Part shown: one piece after another, positions 1-5,174 of the stretch
How the letters are laid out: each line of letters starts with the position of its first letter
Position numbering within the stretch: position 1 is the stretch's first letter
From: Bryobacterales bacterium
GTDB lineage: Bacteria > Acidobacteriota > Terriglobia > Bryobacterales > Bryobacteraceae
NCBI GenBank assembly: GCA_009697495.1
Contig: SHUN01000274.1
Location: 1-5,174 of the forward strand
Reading direction: 5' to 3'
DNA length: 5,174 nt
The notes under the pieces: model-generated
Told to the model about the DNA's origin: nothing
Seen by the model: the letters and a program-made list of their open reading frames with translations, nothing else
Database searches by the model: none
Made by a program: the position numbers and the translations under genes

Positions 1-1008
1 GATCCAACCGAACCAGCCCCAATCGACGAGCGAGACCAAACGTTTGTCAGTTTCGCTGAGGAGGTCAAGATCTTTGGGACCTACAAACATCGCGAATTGA
101 TTGCGGCCGACGATGCTGAGTCCGACGCCGACGAAAGCAGCGCGATCAGTCGACTTCGGCGGATCGGGGAGCGAATCGGACAGCGCCGTGAGTTCGATTG
201 TCTGACCGGGCTTGGGAAGCGCAACGGCGGCGAAGTACTGATCCTGCAGACCGGCGAAAACGTAGCTGCCGGCGTTTGCGATGGGGCCATCGCTGGCTTT
301 GGAGTTTTCAATCGTCGTGGGTGAAGAGTCGCTGGGCGGCAAGTAAACGGCGAACTGCGCGGCGTAAGCTTTGGGAACAGTCTGGTCACCGAAGCCGCCG
401 CGCCAGATGAGGGCGTGGGTGAGCGAGGCAGTCTTCTCGGAGACCGCGCTATCGACTTCCACTAAATAGCGGGAGGGCGTGAAGCGGAATGATTTACGGG
501 CCACTGTGGCGCCGTCGCTGTAGTCGAATACGATGCCGTCGGCGTTACGCGAAACCGCGAAGAGCTTTTCGTTGAGATCGACCGACGGTTTTTGATCCTT
601 GAAATTGTAGGCAAACGGGCGGCTGCCGAGTTGGGTGGCGTTTTCGTCGTTCACCAGGTTGAGGAGTTTATCATTGGCATCCTTGAATTTCTTCAAATGC
701 CATTCCATGACGACAGCGCCTTTGTTCGAGAACTTCACTTTATAGAGGTCGTTCTCGAATACCGGAAACTCGGCCTGTTGGCCGACTTGGACGGCGGACG
801 CGGCGGGAGTTGCAGCCGGAGTTGCAGCCGGAGTCGCGGCAGGGCTCTCCAGTTGCTTGGCCGGTTCGGCGATTTTCTTCTGCTGCTGGGCGACAGGTTG
901 CGGCGGCTTCGGCAACAGGTATTGAGAAAGAAAAATGACGCCGCCCATCAGGACGAACGCGAGGAGCAGGCGTTGCTCCGTCGACAGGTTTTTTGTGGGG
1001 TCAGTCAT
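1..1008 (-). CDS. yidC: Membrane protein insertase YidC, N-terminal part (cut by window edge)
   Basis: YidC (Oxa1/Alb3 family) inserts and folds inner-membrane proteins, alone or with SecYEG. The frame is open from the ATG at 1006-1008 to base 1, giving 336 codons without a stop; the conserved insertase core (TM2-TM6) lies outside the window. Seen in the translation: a short cytoplasmic start followed by TM1 at about residues 12-32 (EQRLLLAFVLMGGVIFLSQY), a Pro/Ala/Gln-rich linker at about 33-77 with three PAAT-type repeats, and a periplasmic domain from about 78 onward. It ends in VDWGWFGWI, which matches the stretch just before TM2 in Gram-negative YidC. The large periplasmic domain is typical of diderm bacteria. 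yidC follows yidD after 27 bp, and the start is preceded by a weak purine run (AAAGAA) about 8 bases upstream. Identification is secure from sequence and gene order; the 3' end cannot be assessed. Confidence 0.95.
   Translation of the reverse strand, partial: MTDPTKNLSTEQRLLLAFVLMGGVIFLSQYLLPKPPQPVAQQQKKIAEPAKQLESPAATPAATPAATPAASAVQVGQQAEFPVFENDLYKVKFSNKGAVVMEWHLKKFKDANDKLLNLVNDENATQLGSRPFAYNFKDQKPSVDLNEKLFAVSRNADGIVFDYSDGATVARKSFRFTPSRYLVEVDSAVSEKTASLTHALIWRGGFGDQTVPKAYAAQFAVYLPPSDSSPTTIENSKASDGPIANAGSYVFAGLQDQYFAAVALPKPGQTIELTALSDSLPDPPKSTDRAAFVGVGLSIVGRNQFAMFVGPKDLDLLSETDKRLVSLVDWGWFGWI
804..839 (-). repeat. Three 12-bp tandem repeats inside yidC (PAAT linker)
   Basis: Three adjacent 12-bp units (plus-strand forms CGGGAGTTGCAG, CCGGAGTTGCAG, CCGGAGTCGCGG) encode repeated Pro-Ala-Ala-Thr at about residues 57-70 of YidC. 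The first two units differ by one base and the third by a few, which suggests duplication followed by drift. The repeat lies in the flexible linker between the first membrane helix and the periplasmic domain, so changes in copy number should be tolerated. Confidence 0.85.
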
Positions 1009-1035
1009 GTATGAGAATTCTTTATGGTCGCAAAG

Positions 1036-1248
1036 TCAGTGGACAGGGTCGTAGCCGCCCTGGTGAAAAGGATGGCAGCGGACGAGCCGCTTCAGGCCCA
1101 GCCATACGCCGTGGATAGCGCCGTAACGCGAGACGGCGTCCATCATGTACTCCGAACACGTCGGCCGGAAACGGCACGCCGAAGGCAGCCACGGAGAAAT
1201 GGCGGCCTTATAAAACCGTAATAGGCCGAGAACGATTAAGCGCGACAT
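1036..1248 (-). CDS. yidD: Membrane protein insertion efficiency factor YidD
   Basis: This 70-residue protein belongs to the YidD (DUF37) family, small membrane-associated proteins that help YidC-dependent membrane protein insertion. The family signature is plainly visible: [20 protein letters not shown], then CSEY at 31-34, the Y-G-x-x-x-G-x-W region at 42-49, and [17 protein letters not shown] at 53-69. The family's conserved cysteines (25, 31 and 58) are present. The hydrophobic, basic N-terminus fits an amphipathic membrane-binding helix. The ATG at 1246-1248 overlaps the end of rnpA by 13 bp, and a GGAAAGG Shine-Dalgarno-like site (1260-1266) lies 11 bases upstream inside rnpA, so translation is probably coupled. 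The length is typical of the short members of the family (E. coli YidD has 85 residues). Its place between rnpA and yidC is the classic one. Confidence 0.96.
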   Translation of the reverse strand: MSRLIVLGLLRFYKAAISPWLPSACRFRPTCSEYMMDAVSRYGAIHGVWLGLKRLVRCHPFHQGGYDPVH

Positions 1249-1631
1249 CGTTCAATCAGCCTTTCCAGTTGACGGGTCAACTCAGCCAAAGGTGCCTCAG
1301 CGGCGGCGCGGCGAGGGTTCAGGACAATGTCCAGCGCAGGATCAATCTGCTGTAAGCGCATGCGGAGCTGCTCCCGCATGCGGCGGCGGATCCGGTTTCG
1401 AATCACGGCTTTCCCCACAGCGCGGGGGATCGTGAATCCGATGCGCGGGCCAGCGTCACGATTAGTAGCGGGAGGACGGAACAGAAAAGCCACAAAGTAG
1501 GGACACGAAAAACGGCTGCCGTTGTCGTAGACCTTCCGAAAGTCAACGGACTTCAGCAGCCGGCTGTTCTTGGTAAACCGGTGTTCGCCGTTATTCGTTG
1601 GCGTGGGAGGCACGGACGGCGCGTTCGTCAC
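1236..1631 (-). CDS. rnpA: Ribonuclease P protein component (GTG start)
   Basis: RnpA is the protein subunit of RNase P; it helps the catalytic RNA bind and cleave 5' leaders from precursor tRNAs. The 131-residue product shows the family layout: the opening block [18 protein letters not shown] (about 18-35), the aromatic strand [11 protein letters not shown] (41-51), [20 protein letters not shown] containing the RNR signature (about 63-82), and a C-terminal helix. The core starts near residue 18, so the first 17 residues are a Pro/Asn/Thr-rich tail. The start is GTG at 1629-1631; a GGAAG site (1642-1646) ten bases upstream supports it. A second in-frame GTG at codon 7 has no Shine-Dalgarno site, and no ATG precedes the core. 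Either start places the beginning of rnpA inside the end of rpmH. The stop overlaps yidD by 13 bp. The family assignment is secure; the exact start is less so. Confidence 0.95.
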   Translation of the reverse strand: MTNAPSVPPTPTNNGEHRFTKNSRLLKSVDFRKVYDNGSRFSCPYFVAFLFRPPATNRDAGPRIGFTIPRAVGKAVIRNRIRRRMREQLRMRLQQIDPALDIVLNPRRAAAEAPLAELTRQLERLIERCRA

Positions 1632-1767
1632 TGACCGTCAACTTCCAACGGCCCCGAGCCCGGCGGCGGGCCAGGACGTTACGGCCATTCTTCGTTTGCA
1701 TGCGCGAACGAAACCCGTGGGTCTTGGCGCGGTGACGGTTATTCGGCTGAAATGTACGCTTCGGCAT
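1591..1767 (-). CDS. rpmH: 50S ribosomal protein L34 with extended C-terminus
   Basis: L34 is a small, highly basic protein of the large ribosomal subunit. The frame from ATG (1765-1767) to TAA (1591-1593) encodes 58 residues starting [20 protein letters not shown] and continuing with [20 protein letters not shown], an almost textbook match to bacterial L34 (E. coli MKRTFQPS...[25 protein letters not shown]). Bacterial L34 usually ends just after the LTVS motif at about 44-46 residues; here it runs on for roughly 11-12 more residues ([12 protein letters not shown]), and that extension is encoded in the 41 bp shared with rnpA. An AGGAAAG Shine-Dalgarno site sits just upstream, and a sigma70-type promoter lies about 70-95 bp before the start. 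It is the first gene of the rpmH-rnpA-yidD-yidC unit. The identification is secure; the extended tail is read directly from the sequence. Confidence 0.97.
   Translation of the reverse strand: MPKRTFQPNNRHRAKTHGFRSRMQTKNGRNVLARRRARGRWKLTVSDERAVRASHANE
1642..1646 (-). promoter_or_regulatory. Shine-Dalgarno site for rnpA, inside rpmH
   Basis: On the minus strand GGAAG lies ten bases before the GTG at 1631, within the last third of rpmH. It favours this GTG over the next in-frame GTG at codon 7, which has no purine-rich site upstream. Because the site is inside a translated gene, rnpA initiation probably depends on ribosomes passing through rpmH. Confidence 0.5.
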
Positions 1768-1771
1768 TACT

Positions 1772-1778
1772 CTTTCCT
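1772..1778 (-). promoter_or_regulatory. Shine-Dalgarno site for rpmH
   Basis: On the minus strand AGGAAAG lies four bases before the ATG of rpmH. It is the clearest ribosome binding site in the window and fixes the L34 start, which is also set by the conserved PKRTFQP N-terminus. Confidence 0.75.
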
Positions 1779-1784
1779 ATTCTA

Positions 1785-1824
1785 GGGCGCCAGGCACAAG
1801 CCCAACCCCGGACGCGGTGCGCCC
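1785..1824 (-). promoter_or_regulatory. Inverted repeat in the presumed rpmH leader
   Basis: Perfect 6-bp arms GGGCGC (1785-1790) and GCGCCC (1819-1824) enclose 28 bases. An alternative pairing uses GGGC/GCCC plus GCAC (1794-1797) with GTGC (1817-1820), with a five-base bulge. The structure would occupy most of the short 5' leader between the predicted transcription start and the rpmH ribosome binding site. There is no U-run behind it, so it does not look like an intrinsic terminator. A role in controlling L34 or RNase P expression is conjecture. Confidence 0.35.
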
Positions 1825-1832
1825 AAAACTCG

Positions 1833-1862
1833 ATTATAAGGTATTCGGAAGCGAAAGGGCAA
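1833..1862 (-). promoter_or_regulatory. Sigma70-type promoter for the rpmH-rnpA-yidD-yidC operon
   Basis: On the minus strand a perfect -10 box TATAAT (1833-1838) follows a -35-like TTGCCC (1857-1862, four of six consensus bases) with an 18-bp spacer. Transcription would start near 1826, giving an untranslated leader of roughly 58 bases before rpmH. A strong promoter is expected for a ribosomal protein gene. No other promoter of similar quality is visible in the intergenic region. Confidence 0.7.
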
Positions 1863-1902
1863 CTATGCTCGCCGTAAACGTATCATACACTTGACGTAAA
1901 TC

Positions 1903-3465
1903 ATGCAACGCAGAACCAAGTGGATGCTCGCCGGGGCCCTGATTGGCATACCCGCGGCGGGAGGACTCGCGTTATTCTACCTGGCCAAGCAACACGCGTC
2001 GAAAATCGAGCCTTATATTCGGGACCAGGCTTTGGCGTATTTGCGCGATCGCTTCCATGCAGAGGTGGAGATAGCGGATCTGCGGATTGATATTCCAACG
2101 CTTTCGCCAGTGAAAATGTATCTCACAAAGGGACGGGGAGTGATGGCCAGCGTGACGGCGCGGGGCGTTTTGCTTAGGAAGAACGTGCATCTTTTACTGC
2201 GGATGCAGACGATGCGCTTTGAAGTGGACTTGGGGCAACTTTTTGAACCGCATAAGGGCGTGACCGTAGTGATGCTGGATGGCGTGGAGATCGTTTTGCC
2301 ACCGAAAGGGGAGGCGCCTAAACGTCAAAAAAATAGCGGGGGAGGCGCATCGCCCGATGTGCGCATTGGCGAGATTCTGATCACGAACGCCAAGCTCACG
2401 ATTTCTCCAAAAGACAAAAAGCGCGTGCCTCTGGAGTTCGAGCTGCACAGAATTCGGCTGCTCGATGCCGGAAACAACGCGCCTATGCGCTACGAGGCCG
2501 AACTTCGGAACGCCAAGCCGCCGGGAGAAGTCGTTGCGAACGGGCACTTCGGGCCTTGGGACCGCGACGAACCGGGTGACACACCGCTCGATGGCGATTA
2601 CAAATTTGATCGCGCGAATCTGGCCGTCTTCACTGCCATCGGCGGCATCCTCAACTCGACCGGGCATTTTCAGGGCAAGCTGAACGACTTTTTGGCAAAA
2701 GGCGAAGCGACAGTTCCGGATTTTTATCTGAAAACGTCGGGCAACAAGCTGCCGTTGGTCGCGAAGTTTGAAGTACAGGTGGACGGGACGAACGGAAATA
2801 CGATTCTGAAGCCGGTGCACGGGAGGATTGGCAAGACATCGTTTGTTACGAGCGGGGGCGTGGTGAAGCAGGATGGCGACCAGCGGCGGACCATCGCCCT
2901 GGACGTCAATATGCCGGCGGGACGGCTGGAGGATGTGCTGCTGCTGGCCATGAAAGGGAAGAATCCGTTCATGTCCGGCGTGCTGCAAATGAAGAGCAAG
3001 GTGCTGCTGCCGCCGCTGACGGGGAAAGTGATTGAGAAACTGCGGCTGAATGGGCAGTTTGTGATTAAAGACGCGAAGTTCTTGCGGTCTCTGATTCAAG
3101 ACCGTCTTGACCAGATGAGCCGGCAGGCGCAAGGACAACCGAAGAACCAGGAGATCGACGAAGTGGTTTCCATGATGAGCGGGCGATTCGCGCTGGCCAA
3201 CGAATTAATCACGATGCAGGACTTGGCATTCGGCATTCCGGGCGCGGACTTGAAATTGAACGGCACTTACAATTTAGGCAACGAAGCGATCGATTTCCAC
3301 GGGGATTTGCGCTTGCAGGCGAAGCTCTCGCAGACGCAAACGGGCTGGAAACGGTTGGCGTTGAAACCGGTGGATCCGTTTTTCGCTAAGAACGGCGCGG
3401 GCTTGTACACGAAAATCAAGATTACCGGAACGCGGAAGGAGCCCAAGCTCGGGCGAGAGAAGTAG
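1903..3465 (+). CDS. AsmA-like envelope protein with N-terminal membrane anchor
   Basis: The 520-residue product looks like a member of the AsmA-like superfamily, inner-membrane-anchored proteins with a long beta-rich periplasmic part; studied relatives (AsmA, TamB, YhdP) act in outer-membrane assembly and phospholipid transport. Seen here: a basic start (MQRRTK), one hydrophobic helix at about 8-28, then a soluble region rich in alternating beta-strand patterns. Its features include an early segment on immature-chain-like helices (IRDQALAYLRDRF, 39-51), a DVRIGEILITNAKLTI block at 152-167 typical of AsmA repeats, and a C-terminal block (LKLNGTYNLGNEAIDFHGDL, then KIKITGTRKEPKLG at 504-517) resembling AsmA C-terminal regions. 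The ATG at 1903 gives the positively charged pre-anchor segment, but no Shine-Dalgarno site precedes it; ATG codon 8 is a poorer alternative because it removes those charges. It is transcribed away from rpmH and converges on the CorA-like gene. The substrate and precise role are unknown. Confidence 0.8.
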   Translation: MQRRTKWMLAGALIGIPAAGGLALFYLAKQHASKIEPYIRDQALAYLRDRFHAEVEIADLRIDIPTLSPVKMYLTKGRGVMASVTARGVLLRKNVHLLLRMQTMRFEVDLGQLFEPHKGVTVVMLDGVEIVLPPKGEAPKRQKNSGGGASPDVRIGEILITNAKLTISPKDKKRVPLEFELHRIRLLDAGNNAPMRYEAELRNAKPPGEVVANGHFGPWDRDEPGDTPLDGDYKFDRANLAVFTAIGGILNSTGHFQGKLNDFLAKGEATVPDFYLKTSGNKLPLVAKFEVQVDGTNGNTILKPVHGRIGKTSFVTSGGVVKQDGDQRRTIALDVNMPAGRLEDVLLLAMKGKNPFMSGVLQMKSKVLLPPLTGKVIEKLRLNGQFVIKDAKFLRSLIQDRLDQMSRQAQGQPKNQEIDEVVSMMSGRFALANELITMQDLAFGIPGADLKLNGTYNLGNEAIDFHGDLRLQAKLSQTQTGWKRLALKPVDPFFAKNGAGLYTKIKITGTRKEPKLGREK

Positions 3466-3468
3466 GGC

Positions 3469-5115
3469 TTAGCCGTTGAGCCGGAGGCTGAACCAGCGGT
3501 GGCGCTTGGTGGGCGCGTCGCTGGCGCGGAGAATGAACCGGTAGTCCCGCCAGTTGGTGACCACCAAATAGACGGCGAGCAGGAAGATGCTGAGGGTGAT
3601 GAGCGTCGCCAGGGCGACGGCACCAAGATGAAAGCCGACGGTGTCCGGACCCGGATTGAACAGATAGCGCTCAAACACGTGGCCAAAATTCATTCCGAAG
3701 AATCCGGTCAACACCGCGCCCGCGCCAAACAGCATGCTCAGCATCGCAAGGCGGTTAACGGCTTCCGTACTCCGATATTGGTTGTACTCGTTAAGAGCGG
3801 AGTTCATGTTGGTGAGTTCCTGCTCAATTTGCACGCGGAGTTCTTCGACGCGGTAGGCGCGGCACTGCATCTGAAAGTGCTCAATTTCCTCGTCTTTGTT
3901 GGCGAGTTCGTCGAAGTACCAGTAGTTGGAAAAGTTCAGGAATTCGTTGCGCAGGTCGGTGGCAATTTCAACATTTTGCCGTTCCAGCCGGCCGACGGCG
4001 AGATTCTCATAAAGACGGCGGGAGACGAGCGCGACGCTTTCGGCGAAGTCGAGGAGCGTGGCGCGGTAGAAAAGCGCCACGATGGCCATAAGGTAGTAGC
4101 GGCCGGAGAACATGCGCTCAATCAGATTGCCTTCCTGCACTTGATGCAGTCCGCGGTCGGCGACGCCACGAACGAGGGTGACGTTTGAAAAGCGAGTGAA
4201 GCCATAATAGGTGCCCTCGTGAGCCCAGCGCGTGTAGGTATGTTCGCGCAGTTGTTCACGGGTGAACGCGGGGTCATAGCGGAATCCCTCGCCATCGCGG
4301 TCGACGAAGAGAAAGCGGCTGAAGAGCTGTTCCACTTTTTCCGGCGTGCCAAACTCAGGATCGACGGCCATGTAGGAATACGGGATCATGCGCTCGTCAA
4401 AAATCTGCTCGTATTCCAAGGTGTCGTAGTTGAGGAAGTAGAGAAGGCCTTGAATCACCTTGGACAAGGGCGGTTGAAACTGGACAATCGCGCCGGATTC
4501 GAAGGTTTCGCTGGCCAGCGTCTCTTCGCCCAGAGCCAACCTTGACAGGGCCGGGACGCGGCCTTCGCGACGCTGCCGGCCGCTGGTGGGATACACCTTG
4601 CGCATCATCTCGTTCATCCACAAGGCTTCGCGGACGGTGCAATCTTTGCGTTCGACGCCGATAGAAAGAATGCCCACGCCGTTGGCGAAGAGGAAGAGGC
4701 GGAGATCAGTGACTGGGACCGAACAGGCGCGGCCGCGCACGTCATGGGCTTCCCAAAGCAGCGGTAACGTTTCCGGCAGCAGAATTTCGAAGACCCGAAG
4801 TTGCGTAGCCTGGTCGCCGGTCTTGGTATCGAAGAACACGCGCCGCACGAAGGGATGGAAGAAGACCATGTCCTGATAGGCGCTGGAGTCGAGATCAAAC
4901 TCGGTGTAGGAGGCGCGCCGCCAGCCTCCCAGGCGAGCGCGGATGGGTGCCTCGGTGGCGCAATTTTCACTGCGAAGCCAGTCGTCCAGCCCGTCAATCC
5001 AACTGCGCAGCGGCGGCCAGAAATCAGGGTGCGCGGAGGCCACCACTTCCTTGTCGACAACGAATGGGAAGAGGAAATAGGTCTCGAGTTGTAGAACAGG
5101 ATTTCCCGAAGGCAC
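3469..5115 (-). CDS. Divergent CorA-family (GMN) divalent cation transporter-like protein
   Basis: The 548-residue product ends in the hallmark of the CorA family, which forms pentameric Mg2+ (or Co2+, Ni2+, Zn2+) channels. A long helical stretch (about 360-455) leads into a first membrane helix at about 456-473, the GMN motif at 474-476 (GFFGMNFG), a short external loop, a second membrane helix at about 496-520, and a basic cytoplasmic tail (KRHRW near the end). Two features are odd. First, it is about 200 residues longer than typical CorA (about 316-350), with the extra length in a soluble N-terminal region (about 1-340) in which I recognise no domain. Second, the loop after GMN reads HVFERYLFNPGPD instead of the usual acidic MPEL-type sequence, so ion selectivity may differ. 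The start is GTG at 5113-5115: an in-frame TAG lies a short distance upstream and no ATG is nearby; an AGGGAAG site is present but about 14 bases away. Superfamily membership is well supported; the substrate is not. Confidence 0.8.
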   Translation of the reverse strand: MPSGNPVLQLETYFLFPFVVDKEVVASAHPDFWPPLRSWIDGLDDWLRSENCATEAPIRARLGGWRRASYTEFDLDSSAYQDMVFFHPFVRRVFFDTKTGDQATQLRVFEILLPETLPLLWEAHDVRGRACSVPVTDLRLFLFANGVGILSIGVERKDCTVREALWMNEMMRKVYPTSGRQRREGRVPALSRLALGEETLASETFESGAIVQFQPPLSKVIQGLLYFLNYDTLEYEQIFDERMIPYSYMAVDPEFGTPEKVEQLFSRFLFVDRDGEGFRYDPAFTREQLREHTYTRWAHEGTYYGFTRFSNVTLVRGVADRGLHQVQEGNLIERMFSGRYYLMAIVALFYRATLLDFAESVALVSRRLYENLAVGRLERQNVEIATDLRNEFLNFSNYWYFDELANKDEEIEHFQMQCRAYRVEELRVQIEQELTNMNSALNEYNQYRSTEAVNRLAMLSMLFGAGAVLTGFFGMNFGHVFERYLFNPGPDTVGFHLGAVALATLITLSIFLLAVYLVVTNWRDYRFILRASDAPTKRHRWFSLRLNG

Positions 5116-5122
5116 CTTCGTT

Positions 5123-5152
5123 ATGATAGCTTCCCTGTTGGGATGCGGCTAA
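5123..5152 (-). promoter_or_regulatory. Weak candidate promoter for the CorA-like gene
   Basis: On the minus strand TATCAT (5123-5128, five of six -10 consensus bases) is followed seven bases later by the GTG start. A poor -35 match TTAGCC (5147-5152) lies 18 bp upstream. If real, transcription would begin at or very near the start codon, giving a leaderless mRNA. This would fit the poorly spaced ribosome binding site. It is a short-motif prediction only. Confidence 0.25.
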
Positions 5153-5174
5153 CTGTTTCGATCAATGACGTGGG

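Noticed and set aside
592..1014. Open frame of 140 codons on the plus strand across the yidC start
   Set aside because: It is antisense to the well-supported yidC frame, and its low-complexity Gly/Ser/Arg stretch is merely the reverse reading of the PAAT repeat.
1768..1902. Replication origin next to rpmH
   Set aside because: I searched both strands by eye for TTATNCACA-type DnaA boxes and AT-rich unwinding repeats and found none; dnaA is also not in the window.
2194..3138. Open frame of 314 codons on the minus strand, antisense to the AsmA-like gene
   Set aside because: It lies wholly within the AsmA-like coding region. Its translation is rich in Arg, His, Gln and Pro with no recognisable motif, as expected of a shadow frame in GC-rich DNA, while the plus-strand frame has a membrane anchor and family features.
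3460..3510. Intrinsic terminator between the convergent genes
   Set aside because: Only stems of three to four base pairs (for example AGCC/GGCT) are present, with no T-run on either strand.
3499..4188. Open frame of 229 codons on the plus strand, antisense to the CorA-like gene
   Set aside because: The opposite strand encodes the GMN motif and both membrane helices here; the plus-strand product has no recognisable domain and looks like a codon-bias shadow.

Overview
The window holds six protein-coding genes and reads as ordinary chromosomal DNA from a free-living, GC-rich Gram-negative bacterium. The left half, on the minus strand, is the conserved gene order rpmH - rnpA - yidD - yidC (ribosomal protein L34, RNase P protein, YidD, and the YidC membrane insertase, which is cut by the window's left edge). 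The long YidC periplasmic domain and an AsmA-like protein both point to a diderm organism. The style of the YidC N-terminus and of the AsmA-like protein resembles Acidobacteriota (Bryobacter/Solibacter-like). That assignment rests on recalled family resemblance, not on a search.

Layout. Positions 1-1008 (minus): N-terminal 336 codons of yidC. Positions 1036-1248 (minus): yidD, complete. Positions 1236-1631 (minus): rnpA, complete, overlapping yidD by 13 bp. Positions 1591-1767 (minus): rpmH, 58 codons, overlapping rnpA by 41 bp. Positions 1768-1902: a divergent intergenic region with a good sigma70-type promoter for the rpmH operon, an inverted repeat in the presumed rpmH leader, and a Shine-Dalgarno site for rpmH. 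Positions 1903-3465 (plus): an AsmA-like envelope protein with one N-terminal membrane anchor. Positions 3469-5115 (minus): a long, divergent CorA-family (GMN motif) membrane protein, convergent with the AsmA-like gene and separated from it by only 3 bp. Positions 5116-5174: upstream region of the CorA-like gene, possibly with the start of a divergent gene.

How the genes work together. rpmH-rnpA-yidD-yidC is a tightly packed, probably co-transcribed unit that joins ribosome assembly, tRNA 5' processing and membrane protein insertion. The AsmA-like protein also works at the envelope but is transcribed away from this unit, so any functional link is conjecture. The CorA-like gene is a separate transcription unit.

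I see no CRISPR array, mobile element, tRNA or rRNA, and no clear evidence of a new biological system. The points most worth checking are the rpmH/rnpA overlap with the extended L34 tail, the unusual CorA-like protein with a non-canonical loop after GMN, and the almost gapless convergent gene pair.
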